Counted from the stretch's first letter, positions 32,882 through 43,360 are shown. The stretch: 64,000 nt of DNA from Nocardioides panzhihuensis (GCF_013408335.1 NZ_JACBZR010000001.1:5543501-5607500); one strand, 5' to 3'. The notes: generated by a model not told the origin, from the sequence alone. Numbers and translations are program-made.

Positions 32882-35800
32882 TGCGACTCGAGGAGCTGGC
32901 CGCTGGTCAGCGAGTCAACGGAATCACCGGCGCCGGTGTTGAGCTCGTTGCCACGAGCTGGATCGGCGGCGACTTTCTCGAGGTGACCTATCGAGACGCT
33001 GCCGGAGGGATCGGAGAGGCGTTTCTCGACCGCACGCACGAGAGCAATCTCGCGCTGGACACCGGTCGTGACGACACGTTCGGTGCAGATGCCGGTGAGT
33101 GGAAGCTTGGCGTAGAGGCGCTTCGTATCAAGCACGCTGCGCTGATCGACCCCATGTTGGCCGTGTCCAACTCGGCCCTCCAGCCGCTGCCACACCAGAT
33201 CACCGCAGTCTATGGGGAGCTGCTTCCGCGTACTCCGCTTCGCTACCTGCTTGCTGACGACCCTGGGGCAGGCAAGACGATCATGTGTGGGCTCTATATC
33301 AAGGAGCTCCTGCTTCGCGGCGAGCTGGAGCGGTGCCTGGTGGTGGCGCCGGGGAGCCTGGTGGACCAGTGGCAGGACGAGCTGTGGGAGAAGTTCGGTC
33401 TGAAGTTCTCCGTGCTTTCCCGCGAAGGTTTGCAAGGCGCTGTCGCCGGCACCTACTTCGATGACAACCCCTTGCTCATTGCCCGGATGGACATGCTCAA
33501 GCGGGACGAAGACCTCCAGGAGGACCTGGACGCCATCGACTGGGATCTGGTGGTCGTCGACGAGGCACACCGGATGTCTGCGAAGTGGGGCCGAGACGGA
33601 TTGGACCGAACCAAGAGGTACGCCCTGGGGCAGTTGTTGGGTCGTCGTGCCCGCAACTTCCTGCTCATGACCGCGACGCCGCACTCGGGAGATCCGGAGG
33701 CATTCCGGATCTTTCTTGCCCTCCTCGACGAGGACAGATTCGGCGGTAGGCCGACGGGATCGACCTTGACGCCCGGTAACGACGTCATGCGCCGGATGCT
33801 GAAGGAGGACCTCCTCACGATGGAGGGCCGTCCGCTCTTCCCTCCGCGAAAGGCCTACACAGTCCGATACCGGCTGTCTTCCGTGGAGCAGGAGCTCTAT
33901 GACGAGGTCGGCGAGTACGTACGGCAAGGGATGGTCAGTGTCGAGCGGATCCGTGAAGGCGACAGACGACGCGCCACCAACCTGGGCTTCGCACTGATCG
34001 TGCTGCAGCGGCGTCTAGCCTCCAGCCCGGAAGCGATCTGGCGTAGCCTGCAGCGTCGTCGCGCCAAGCTGGGTGGGCTGCGTGATGAGCTCGCTGAGCG
34101 GGGGGAAGCGTTCTGGGAACAAGCCACGATCAGGCTCCCCGGCTCGTGGTCAGACGATCCGACGATGGAGGCCACAGCAGAGGAAGAGGCCTTCGCTGAC
34201 GAAGCAGTCGAGCGGATCAGCGCCGCGGAGACACTCGGTGAGCTCGACGTCGAGCTGAGCCAGCTCGACCGTCTGATCCCGTTGGCGCGACGAGCGCGGG
34301 AGTCCGGTACCGACCAGAAGTGGCTGGAGCTCCGCGGCATCCTGGAGAGCGCCCAGATGACCGACGACAGTCAAGGGCACCCACGCAAGATCATCGTCTT
34401 CACCGAGCACAAGGACACCCTCAGCTACCTGCGTGGTCGGATCACCGCGTTGCCGGGTCGCGCCGAGGCTGTCGTGGAGATTCACGGAGCCATGGACATG
34501 CGGGAAAGGCGTCGGGTCCAGCATCGGTTCACTCAGGACCCGAACACGACGGTTCTCTTGGCCACTGACGCTGCCGGCGAGGGACTCAACCTCCAGGCGG
34601 CGCACCTGATGGTCAATTACGACCTTCCCTGGAACCCCAACCGGATCGAGCAGCGCTTCGGTCGAATCCATCGGATCGGTCAGAAGGAGACCTGCCATCT
34701 GTGGAGCCTAGTGGCCGAAGACACGCGTGAGGGCGCTGTCTTCATCCGGCTTTTGGAGAAGATGGAAGAGCAGGCTGCCTCATTGGGAGGCAAGGTCTAT
34801 GACGTCCTCGGTGAGACGTTCGAGGGGGAGCCCCTGGAACGGCTTCTCGCCCGGGCAGTCCGCGAAGGTGAGGGCGCGCGGAGGCATCTGGAGAGGATCA
34901 TCGACGCGCGCGTTGGCGACGAGCTGCCCAGGTTGCTAGAGCAGCGGGCGCTCTACCGAGAAGTGCTATTGCCGGTGGATATCGAGGGTGCGCGCCGACG
35001 AGCGGATCTCGGGCAGCGGACACGGCTCCAGCCGCATTTGGCATCCGCGTGGTTCGCCGAGTCGGTCCACGTTCTCGGAGGCCGCGTGCAGCTGCGCGCT
35101 GACGGCACAGCAGAGGTGCTCCGAGTCCCGGAGGTCGTCCGGGAGCGCGCACGGGCGGGGACCGTATTGAACGCGCGCTACGGGAATGTGCGCTTCGCCC
35201 CCGAGCAGGAACAGCCCGCAACCGCTGGTGGCACTGTGCTGGGCCCGGGGAGCCCGCTCTTCGACGCTCTCGCGGACACGGTGGCAGAGAGGTACGCCAG
35301 CTCGTCTGTGTCCGGAACGTTGTTGATCGACCCGACCGGCCGTGACGACAGCACGCGACTGCTGGCCGCCGTCGGCCACGAGATAGTCGACGGTAGAGCG
35401 GTCTCCACCGCGCTGTCGCGGCGCTTCGAGATCGTGGAGATCGACGAGTCCGCTGCCGGTGCGGCAGCCGGCCTACGTCATCTCGACTACCGAGCCGCAA
35501 CGGACCAAGAGCTCACCCAGCTCCTGGGAATGCGTGGCACGGCATTTGTAGATCCGGTGTCGCTCGCCATGCGATGGGCGGTGAGCCACCTTGTGGCGGA
35601 GCACACCACCGACGTACGCAACAGCCACGGCGCAGCCACCGAACGCAGGCGTGAGGCGATCAACGACCGGCTCCGCAACCTGTCACCTTCCGACCCGGTC
35701 GCTGGCCGTTTGAGGCACCGCCTGGAACGACTCGCCGAGGAGGCACAGATCGTCTCGCGCCGGCCTCGGATCCACGCGGTTGCCCTCGTGGTCCCTGCAT

Positions 35801-36198
35801 CGGTGTTCGGTATCACGCCGCAGGTCGACTCGGTCGCGTCTTTGGAGGTCGCAACGGCACGAACTGTTCGCGACCTCGAGGAGCAGGGCCTGGCGGCGAC
35901 CTCGACCGAAGTGGGTGCCGTTCAGGTCGATCGTGGAGGCGAGACAGTCTGGATCGACGTGCGCGTGGGCGACGGGGCCGGACACCGACTCCGGATGGCG
36001 CGTAGCGATGTCATCCAGGGCGCGAACCTGGGAGGCCGCTATCGACTGGCTCTCGTCGACCGCGGGGACATCCGGTACGTCGCAGCGCCCTATGGCCGAT
36101 TGCGGCTGGACAAGTATCACCAACACGAGTTCGACCTCGTCTGGTCGAGCGTGTGGCGCGATGGTTCGCGCGACCTTGATGGGAAGAAGGCCCTGTGA
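32881..36198 (+). CDS. SNF2-family helicase (DISARM DrmD-like)
   Basis: 1105 residues from ATG 32881. An N-terminal ~100-residue barrel-like domain (LEELAAGQRVNGITGAGVELVATSW) precedes a complete SWI2/SNF2 motor: Walker A DDPGAGKT (~127-133), VVVDEAHRMS (~224-231), LMTATPHSGDPEAF, and QRFGRIHRIGQKETCHLW (motif VI). The C-terminal ~450 residues are helical with a terminal RLRLDKYHQHEFDLVW segment. The sequence order closely follows the large SNF2 helicases typified by DrmD of DISARM and related defence proteins. No DISARM partners (DrmA, DrmB, DrmMII) are nearby. ATP-driven DNA translocation is expected. It overlaps the next gene by GTGA. Confidence 0.85.
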   Translation: MRLEELAAGQRVNGITGAGVELVATSWIGGDFLEVTYRDAAGGIGEAFLDRTHESNLALDTGRDDTFGADAGEWKLGVEALRIKHAALIDPMLAVSNSALQPLPHQITAVYGELLPRTPLRYLLADDPGAGKTIMCGLYIKELLLRGELERCLVVAPGSLVDQWQDELWEKFGLKFSVLSREGLQGAVAGTYFDDNPLLIARMDMLKRDEDLQEDLDAIDWDLVVVDEAHRMSAKWGRDGLDRTKRYALGQLLGRRARNFLLMTATPHSGDPEAFRIFLALLDEDRFGGRPTGSTLTPGNDVMRRMLKEDLLTMEGRPLFPPRKAYTVRYRLSSVEQELYDEVGEYVRQGMVSVERIREGDRRRATNLGFALIVLQRRLASSPEAIWRSLQRRRAKLGGLRDELAERGEAFWEQATIRLPGSWSDDPTMEATAEEEAFADEAVERISAAETLGELDVELSQLDRLIPLARRARESGTDQKWLELRGILESAQMTDDSQGHPRKIIVFTEHKDTLSYLRGRITALPGRAEAVVEIHGAMDMRERRRVQHRFTQDPNTTVLLATDAAGEGLNLQAAHLMVNYDLPWNPNRIEQRFGRIHRIGQKETCHLWSLVAEDTREGAVFIRLLEKMEEQAASLGGKVYDVLGETFEGEPLERLLARAVREGEGARRHLERIIDARVGDELPRLLEQRALYREVLLPVDIEGARRRADLGQRTRLQPHLASAWFAESVHVLGGRVQLRADGTAEVLRVPEVVRERARAGTVLNARYGNVRFAPEQEQPATAGGTVLGPGSPLFDALADTVAERYASSSVSGTLLIDPTGRDDSTRLLAAVGHEIVDGRAVSTALSRRFEIVEIDESAAGAAAGLRHLDYRAATDQELTQLLGMRGTAFVDPVSLAMRWAVSHLVAEHTTDVRNSHGAATERRREAINDRLRNLSPSDPVAGRLRHRLERLAEEAQIVSRRPRIHAVALVVPASVFGITPQVDSVASLEVATARTVRDLEEQGLAATSTEVGAVQVDRGGETVWIDVRVGDGAGHRLRMARSDVIQGANLGGRYRLALVDRGDIRYVAAPYGRLRLDKYHQHEFDLVWSSVWRDGSRDLDGKKAL

Positions 36199-38993
36199 CC
36201 GACCCGAACTACGATCCGCTCAGCATCGCGAAGGACGTGCGGTCATGGGCCAAACGCACCGTCGGTCATCTCGACCGGCTGGTGAGCGAGGTGAATAAGG
36301 CGGAGGCTGAGGCTCGTAAGAGCAGCATCGTCGTGCCTTTCCCTGAGCGTGAAGGGGCGATCCTCGGAGGCACGGTCGCTGTCCCAGGACCTGCCGCCGG
36401 TAAGCCCGTTGACGCGATGTGGAAGGCCGTCGATCACTATGCCCGGCTGCGTGATTCCGCCGGACTGTTCACCATCGATGTCGGTGTGCTGACGTGTGAG
36501 CTGCGCGCACTGGTCACAGCAACGAAGCCACGGCGGCGGCTGTTTCGGCAGCTGCCGCCGGACCCGGCTGTGGTCGACAGACTGTTGGAGCTGCGCGACT
36601 GGGCGGTCAAGACCGGGTACGACCAGGCACTGGCGGGGGTTGCCGAAGGTCGGCTTACCGCCGAGCCCTCGCTGAGCGAGAGGGTGAATGCCTTGGCCAG
36701 CGTTCTCGGGGTCGCTGCTCCGGAGGGAACACCCGGACGCGTCGACGCCGAAGACTCCGAGCTGGTGCACACGGCGCTGCGGCTTCACGCCCAGATCGAT
36801 GCACACCATGAACGTCTGCGCGAGGAGGTACGAGAGGCGTACGCGAAGGCGCAGGACCGCAAGCTGGACATCGAGCTTGCCCGCCTCCCGCTGGACGCGC
36901 TCAAGGCGGTCAGCGACGGAGGGCTGCGGCTGGGGACGTTGGAGAGCGCCGGGATCGACAATGTCGGCGAGGTGCTGCGGATGGGTGGAAGCATCGCCCA
37001 GCTGCCAGGGATCAGCGAAGACGGCGCACGGATGATCCTTGCTGCGGCGGGGAGACTGCGTCGTGCCGCTGCAGAGAATCTCGGGCATCGCATCGACGCC
37101 AAACCAGAGGACCCGCTGCTGACCAGCCTCGTGAGGGCCTTGGCGACAGCGCGTGCCTTTGAGGACGATCTGAGCGAGCACCGTGGGCGACTCTCCGAGC
37201 TGGCCGACGCGGTCGCGGACTGGGGAACCGTCCCGGCATGGGACGGCGAGGTCCTTCTGCTTCACCGCTCGTCTCCGCGTCGCGGCGCGGATCTGGCGAC
37301 GTGGGTGAAGAACTGGGCGGACTGGGCCGGCAACACCGGGCTGGCCAAGCTTCTCTCGAGGACAGAGTCGGTCATCTCTGTGGAAGAGGCGTGGGCGACC
37401 TACAGCCGTCAGGCTGTGGAGTTCTACGGCTCGTTGGCGGAGATCGCCGGTATTCCTGTGGACGAGCAGGGGGCGCAGGGGCACCTGCCGGATCAGATCG
37501 TCGAAGCCGTCAACTCGCTGCACCTGGACAAGGCACAGCTGGCGGTCTCGCTGCGCGGCTACCAAGACTTCGGAGCGCGGTTCGCACTCATGCAGCGCCG
37601 AGTCATCCTCGGTGACGAGATGGGTCTGGGAAAGACGGTGCAGGCGATCGCCGCGATGGCGCATCTGGCAGCGAGCGGAGCGAACCATTTCGTGGTGGTG
37701 TGTCCCCCTGCTGTCGTCTTCAACTGGGTCAAGGAGATCCGGGCGCACAGTCGCCTCGCGGCCTTCCGAATTCACGGTCCTGATCGTGATGCTGAGCTGC
37801 GCCGTTGGCGTCAGCAAGGGGGCGTCGCCGTGGTCTCGTTCGGCATCTCGAACGGAATCGACCTCGGCGGTTTGGATCCGGCGATGCTCGTCGTCGACGA
37901 GGCCCACTACGTCAAGAACCCCGAGGCCAAGCGGTCTCAGGCGGTTGCGCGCCATGCCCAGCGTAGTGACCGTGTGCTCTTCCTATCCGGCACGCCGATG
38001 GAGAACCGGCTCAGCGAGTTTCACGCCCTCGTCTCGCACCTGCAACCCGACGTGCTCGGTGATATCGACCCAGCCGCGGCCGCTGTAGGCGGGAAGCAGT
38101 TCCGGGCGGCGGTGGCCCCGGTCTATCTGCGCCGCAAGTCCGAAGATGTGCTTGCCGAGCTGCCGGAGCTGATCCAGACAGAGGAGTGGACGGATCTCAC
38201 CGCAGTTGAAACCGACGCCTATCTTGATGCGCTGAACGCCAGCGACTTCGCTGCGTTGCGCAGGATCGCCTTGACCGCTGATCCGGATTCGTCCAAGCTC
38301 GCCCGCCTCGAGGAGATCGTCGACGAGGCGCTCGGCGGGGGTCGAAAGGTATTGGTCTTCTCCTACTTCCGAGAGGCGCTCGCGGCGATCTTAGACAGGC
38401 TCGGGGACAGGGCGATCGGCGTGATCAATGGGAGTGTCCCCGTCGCTGCTCGAGAGAAGCTCTGCGAGGAGTTCAACAGCTCGTTGCGCCCAAAGGTGCT
38501 GATCGGCCAGATCGAGGCAATGGGCACCGGTCTCAATCTGCAGGCCGCATCGGTTGTGGTCTTGTGTGAGCCTCAGGTCAAACCCACCATCGAGGCACAG
38601 GCGATCAAGCGTGCGCACCGAATGGGCCAGGTCGAGAACGTCTCGGTCTACCGGCTGCTGACCACGGAGTCGGTCGATGAGCGCATGCTTGCACTCCTTG
38701 ACCTCAAGCGGCGCGTCTTCGACGAGTATGTCGACGAGTCCGCCGTCGCGACGGTGTCTCCCGATGCGGTCGACGCCACCGATGCTGATCTGGCCAAACA
38801 GGTCTTGGCACAGGAGCAGAACCGCTTGATCGAGCAACTGCGTGCCCGCGCGGCTGCGCAGCGGGCGGCTTCCACGCCGCAGCCGGAGTCCCCAGCGGCG
38901 GGTCCCACGGATGCCAAGTCGTCGCGGGTGGAGACATGCCCGTCGTGCGACCGCAGGGTCGACCCCATGTCAGGACGGTGCGCCTGTTCGTGA
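36195..38993 (+). CDS. Second SNF2-family helicase with HhH-like region and C-terminal zinc ribbon
   Basis: 932 residues from GTG 36195. The ~450-residue N-terminus is helical and includes a helix-hairpin-helix-like stretch (~250-290: TLESAGIDNVGEVLRMGGS, LPGISEDGARMILAAAG). The SNF2 motor follows: GDEMGLGKT (~472-480), VVDEAHYVKN (~568), FLSGTPMENRL, and AQAIKRAHRMGQVENVSVYRL. The last 25 residues hold CPSCDRRVD...GRCACS, a possible zinc ribbon. It belongs to a different SNF2 subgroup (HepA/Rad54-like core) from the helicase upstream. Last gene of the operon; the next gene begins after 137 bp. Confidence 0.85.
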   Translation: MTDPNYDPLSIAKDVRSWAKRTVGHLDRLVSEVNKAEAEARKSSIVVPFPEREGAILGGTVAVPGPAAGKPVDAMWKAVDHYARLRDSAGLFTIDVGVLTCELRALVTATKPRRRLFRQLPPDPAVVDRLLELRDWAVKTGYDQALAGVAEGRLTAEPSLSERVNALASVLGVAAPEGTPGRVDAEDSELVHTALRLHAQIDAHHERLREEVREAYAKAQDRKLDIELARLPLDALKAVSDGGLRLGTLESAGIDNVGEVLRMGGSIAQLPGISEDGARMILAAAGRLRRAAAENLGHRIDAKPEDPLLTSLVRALATARAFEDDLSEHRGRLSELADAVADWGTVPAWDGEVLLLHRSSPRRGADLATWVKNWADWAGNTGLAKLLSRTESVISVEEAWATYSRQAVEFYGSLAEIAGIPVDEQGAQGHLPDQIVEAVNSLHLDKAQLAVSLRGYQDFGARFALMQRRVILGDEMGLGKTVQAIAAMAHLAASGANHFVVVCPPAVVFNWVKEIRAHSRLAAFRIHGPDRDAELRRWRQQGGVAVVSFGISNGIDLGGLDPAMLVVDEAHYVKNPEAKRSQAVARHAQRSDRVLFLSGTPMENRLSEFHALVSHLQPDVLGDIDPAAAAVGGKQFRAAVAPVYLRRKSEDVLAELPELIQTEEWTDLTAVETDAYLDALNASDFAALRRIALTADPDSSKLARLEEIVDEALGGGRKVLVFSYFREALAAILDRLGDRAIGVINGSVPVAAREKLCEEFNSSLRPKVLIGQIEAMGTGLNLQAASVVVLCEPQVKPTIEAQAIKRAHRMGQVENVSVYRLLTTESVDERMLALLDLKRRVFDEYVDESAVATVSPDAVDATDADLAKQVLAQEQNRLIEQLRARAAAQRAASTPQPESPAAGPTDAKSSRVETCPSCDRRVDPMSGRCACS

Positions 38994-39130
38994 GAGGACG
39001 CCGGCGTACGTTTCACGCTGCTGTCGCCTGAGGTTCACCACGGTCGGGCCTGCAGGTGTCGCGGACTGGCTTGGGTAGAGGGCTGAGACCTGTCTCGGGA
39101 TCCCCTACCACGCTCCGAGGAGTACCACCC

Positions 39131-40588
39131 ATGTCCGCAACTCGACGCTCCCTGCTCACCGGAGGAGCCGCGGCCGGCGTCGGCCTGGCCGTCGCCGGTG
39201 CCGTTCCCGCTCTGGCCGAGGCGAAGCCCGCCAAGCCCGGCACCCTCGGCCGCAAGCGCGCCCGTGAGCCGTTCCCGCCGCTCGTGGACGACCCCAAGGG
39301 CATCCTCGCGCTGGCCGAGGGGTTCACGTACGCCATCGTCACCTCGGCCGGGGAGACGACCCTGAAGACGGGGGAGAAGACGCCGTCCAACCACGACGGG
39401 ATGATGGTGCTCGGCGGCAGGCGCGGCCGCTACACGCTGATCCAGAATCACGAGATCGAGCCCGGCGAGGGGATCCCGGTGCCTTTGGTCGAGGGGACGG
39501 TCTACGACCCGGGCGCACCGTCGGGCGGCTGCACGGTGATCACCACCGACGCGGGCGGCGCCAACTTCGGTGAGTTCGTCGCGATCTCCGGCACCTCCAC
39601 CAACTGCGCCGGCGGTCCGACGCCGTGGGGGACGTGGCTGACCTGCGAGGAGACGGTCAACGACGCCGGCGAGGAGTGGGAGGGCGAGGACGGGACCAAG
39701 GGCGTCTACGAGAAGGACCACGGCTACGTCTTCGAGGTCTGGGCCGACGGCTCCGCCGACCCGCGCCCGATCAAGGCGTTCGGCCGCTACGACCACGAGG
39801 CGCTCGCGATCGACAAGACTCGGACCCGGGTCTACCTGTCCGAGGACGCCGACGAGCCGAACGGGCTCTTCTACCGCTGGACCGCCCCGGCCGGGACGAG
39901 GCTCGGCCCGGGCGTGCTCACCGAGATGGCCGACGACGCCGGCACGCTGGCCGCGATGCAGATCATCCTTCCCGACGGCTCGGTGCTGCCGGACGTTGCC
40001 TACCTGACCTCCGCGCAGATGGGCCAGCCCTTCCCGGTGAAGTGGAAGACCGTCCCCGAGCGCGACGCCCAGGAAACGCCGTGCCGCGCGCAGTTCGCCG
40101 ACGGTGAGGTCACCCGGGGCCGCAAGTTCGAGGGCGTGTGGGGCACCGACGAGGGCGTCTACGTGGTCAACTCCTACGCCTGGGAGGAAGGCGACATGCC
40201 GGCCGACGCGTCGCCGCACGACGGCATGGTCTGGTTCTACGACTACCAGGCCGAGACGATCCAGCTGGTGACGTACTTCCCTCACCAGACCCAGTCCGAG
40301 GACGATGCCCCGGCCCCTCGGTTCAGTGACCTCACCTTCGACGGCCCCGACAACGTCACCGTCACGCCGTGGGGCTCGCTGGTCCTCGCCGAGGACGGCA
40401 GCGGCGCCTCGCACGTGCTCGGCGCGTTCCCGGGCGGTCCGGCCTACGCCATCGCCCGCAACGACCTCAACGACTCCGAGTTCTGCGGCCCCTGCTTCTC
40501 GCCCGACGGCAAGGTCCTCTTCGTCAACATGCAGGACCCTGGCTACACCCTGGCCATCACCGGACCTTGGGAGCGCTACCTCGGTTGA
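39131..40588 (+). CDS. PhoX family (DUF839) phosphatase, Tat-exported
   Basis: ATG 39131 follows GAGGAG. 485 residues. The N-terminus is a Tat-type signal (TRRSLLTGGAAAGVGLAVAGAVPALA). The body has PhoX family marks: HDGMMVL, LIQNHEIEPGEG, GGCTVI...GTSTNCAGGPTPWGTWLTCEET, YDHEALAIDKTRTRVYLSEDA and a C-terminal FDGPDNVTVTPWGSLVLAEDG. In PhoX the Cys of the NCAGG region and several Glu/Asp bind the Fe/Ca cluster. It likely releases phosphate from organic esters outside the cell. A GC hairpin follows. Confidence 0.9.
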   Translation: MSATRRSLLTGGAAAGVGLAVAGAVPALAEAKPAKPGTLGRKRAREPFPPLVDDPKGILALAEGFTYAIVTSAGETTLKTGEKTPSNHDGMMVLGGRRGRYTLIQNHEIEPGEGIPVPLVEGTVYDPGAPSGGCTVITTDAGGANFGEFVAISGTSTNCAGGPTPWGTWLTCEETVNDAGEEWEGEDGTKGVYEKDHGYVFEVWADGSADPRPIKAFGRYDHEALAIDKTRTRVYLSEDADEPNGLFYRWTAPAGTRLGPGVLTEMADDAGTLAAMQIILPDGSVLPDVAYLTSAQMGQPFPVKWKTVPERDAQETPCRAQFADGEVTRGRKFEGVWGTDEGVYVVNSYAWEEGDMPADASPHDGMVWFYDYQAETIQLVTYFPHQTQSEDDAPAPRFSDLTFDGPDNVTVTPWGSLVLAEDGSGASHVLGAFPGGPAYAIARNDLNDSEFCGPCFSPDGKVLFVNMQDPGYTLAITGPWERYLG

Positions 40589-40613
40589 GGGACGTCGGAT
40601 CGAGAGGACGTAC

Positions 40614-40641
40614 GCGGCGGGCGGCTCGGGCCGCCCGCCGC
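40614..40641 (+). terminator. GC-rich hairpin after the PhoX gene
   Basis: 12-bp perfect arms GCGGCGGGCGGC / GCCGCCCGCCGC around TCGG, 25 bp past the stop at 40588. The rest of the 40589-40780 gap shows no further clear element. Confidence 0.75.
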
Positions 40642-40780
40642 GCACGTCGTGGTGAGGTCGTGAGTCCTGTGAGGCCGTGAGCGGAAGTTGACGGGCTCGC
40701 ACGCGAGGGTCGGAGGCTGTTGAAACCTGGGCTTGTGACCGTGGTTGGCATCTCGTTGACTGCCACCTGAGGAGCCCGCC

Positions 40781-42232
40781 ATGAGCCGCCGCCACTGGAT
40801 CGACGACTGGCGTCCGGAGGACGCCACCTTTTGGGAGGAGACCGGGGCGAAGACCGCCCGCCGCAACCTGATCTGGTCGATCTTCGCCGAGCACCTCGGC
40901 TTCTCGGTCTGGCTGATCTGGTCTGTGTCCTCAGCCTTCCTGGTCGCCCAGGGCTTCGACTTCACCCCGGGGCAGCTCTTCTTCCTGATCGCGATCCCAA
41001 ACCTGGTCGGCGCTCTGCTGCGGGTGCCCTACACCCTGGCGGTGCCGAAGTTCGGCGGCCGCAACTGGACGATGGTCTCGGCCGGTCTGCTGCTCGTGCC
41101 GACCCTGGGGTTCGCGTACGCCGTGACCGAGCCGACCACTCCGTACTGGGTCTTCTGCCTCATCGCCGCCACCGCCGGTCTCGGCGGCGGCAACTTCGCC
41201 TCCTCCATGGCCAACATCAACTTCTTCTATCCCGCGTCCAAGAAGGGCGCGGCACTCGGGCTCAACGCCGCCGGCGGCAACCTCGGGGTCGCGCTCATCC
41301 AGTTCCTGCTGCCGGTCATCGTCGGCGGTGCGGGCATCTTCGGCATGGTGAAGGCCGCGGAGGGCGGGATCCTCCTCGAGCGGGCCGCGTTCGTCTACGC
41401 CGCGCTGGCCGTCGTCGCGATCCTCGCGGCCTTCTTCTTCATGGACAACATCAGCTCCGCGAAGTCGTCCGCGCGTGAGCAGCTCTCGGTCGTGCGGTCG
41501 AAGCAGACCTGGATCATGGCGTTCCTCTACATCGGCACCTTCGGGTCCTTCATCGGCTACTCCGCCGCGATGCCGCTGCTGATCAAGCTCAACTTCTGGG
41601 TGCCCTCGCCCGAGCCTCTCGGTACCGGCATCTACTTCGCCTACTTCGCCTTCCTCGGCGCGCTGATCGGCTCCGCGACCCGTCCGCTCGGCGGTTGGCT
41701 GGCCGACCGCTGGGGCGGCGCGAAGGTCACCCTCGGTGCGTTCGTCGGCATGGTCGTCTTCACCCTCGCCGTGCTGTGGACGCTGATGCAGCTGACCCCG
41801 AACCCGGAGGCCGCGCCCGCGATCGCACTGCAGAACCAGTCGTGGTTCCCGGTCTTCCTCGGCTTCTTCATGCTCGTCTTCGCCGCCACCGGCATCGGCA
41901 ACGGGTCGACCTACAAGATGATCCCGTCGATCTTCCGCCGCGAGGCGGAGCTGGCCACCACGCCGGGCACCGCCGAGCGCGAGACCGCGCTGGTCGGCGC
42001 GACCAAGAAGTCGTCGGCCGCGGTCGGGATCATCGGTGCGGTCGGCGCGATCGGCGGATTCCTCATCCCGATCGCCTTCAACAGCCCCTGGGTCTCCAAC
42101 CCCCTCGACGCCACCAAGTCGGCGTTCATCGCCTTCACGGTCTTCTACGCCGTCTGCGCCCTGGTCACCTTCACGGTCTATCTCCGCCCGCAGCGTGCGC
42201 GGGTCGGTGAGCTGGCCGAGGTGCGAATCTGA
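40781..42232 (+). CDS. narK: NarK-type nitrate/nitrite transporter (MFS)
   Basis: 483 residues, about 12 membrane helices of the major facilitator superfamily. The NarK signature GGGNFASSMANINFFYP is intact, as are GLNAAGGNLGV and, in the second half, GIGNGSTYKMIPSIF, the second nitrate signature. The conserved Arg of the first signature region (LLRVPYTLAVPKFGGRNW) is present. It should import nitrate and/or export nitrite. No nitrate reductase genes are in the window, so its physiological partner is elsewhere. Confidence 0.94.
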   Translation: MSRRHWIDDWRPEDATFWEETGAKTARRNLIWSIFAEHLGFSVWLIWSVSSAFLVAQGFDFTPGQLFFLIAIPNLVGALLRVPYTLAVPKFGGRNWTMVSAGLLLVPTLGFAYAVTEPTTPYWVFCLIAATAGLGGGNFASSMANINFFYPASKKGAALGLNAAGGNLGVALIQFLLPVIVGGAGIFGMVKAAEGGILLERAAFVYAALAVVAILAAFFFMDNISSAKSSAREQLSVVRSKQTWIMAFLYIGTFGSFIGYSAAMPLLIKLNFWVPSPEPLGTGIYFAYFAFLGALIGSATRPLGGWLADRWGGAKVTLGAFVGMVVFTLAVLWTLMQLTPNPEAAPAIALQNQSWFPVFLGFFMLVFAATGIGNGSTYKMIPSIFRREAELATTPGTAERETALVGATKKSSAAVGIIGAVGAIGGFLIPIAFNSPWVSNPLDATKSAFIAFTVFYAVCALVTFTVYLRPQRARVGELAEVRI

Positions 42233-42247
42233 GCCGCGCAGCCTCGC

Positions 42248-42317
42248 TGTAACACGTCGTTCGTAGGACTACTCGCCTTTTAGAACGGGCGATAAGTCCT
42301 ACGAACAGCGTGTTACA
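42248..42317. repeat. 70-bp palindromic element, copy 1
   Basis: Arms TGTAACACG...GTTCGTAGGACT and AGTCCTACGAAC...CGTGTTACA are complementary except for a three-base GAC/AGC bubble. The centre is CTCGCCTTTTAGAACGGGCG, which pairs further. It lies between convergent narK and trpS. Copy 2 is at 57766-57835: the same length, and identical except for about 7 bases in one half of the centre. Confidence 0.9.
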
Positions 42318-42333
42318 GCGGGCGGGGCCGCTC

Positions 42334-43287
<954 letters not shown>

Positions 43288-43340
43288 GATGGACCTTTCG
43301 GGTGGTGAAGCCCACGGGTCAGCGACGATCACAATCAGAA

Positions 43341-43360
43341 AGGCCGCCCGCGGGCGGCCT
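43341..43360 (-). terminator. Attenuator terminator in the trpS leader
   Basis: AGGCCGCCCGCGGGCGGCCT is a perfect 20-bp palindrome followed on the minus strand by TTCTGATT, 53 bp before trpS. The competing upstream hairpin (43383-43408, GGTGGACCGCC/GGCGGACCACC with one mismatch) contains the tandem Trp codons and stop of the leader peptide. Its downstream arm GGCGG can instead pair with CCGCC of the terminator, giving an antiterminator. Confidence 0.75.

Noticed and set aside
32881..36198. DISARM system assignment on the basis of the DrmD-like helicase
   Set aside because: DrmA, DrmB, DrmC and the DISARM methylases are absent, and the neighbours are different.
19145..38993. Search for island ends: integrase, tRNA or att repeats around the defence genes
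   Set aside because: No integrase, tRNA or matching direct repeats were seen at the edges, so I do not claim a mobile island.
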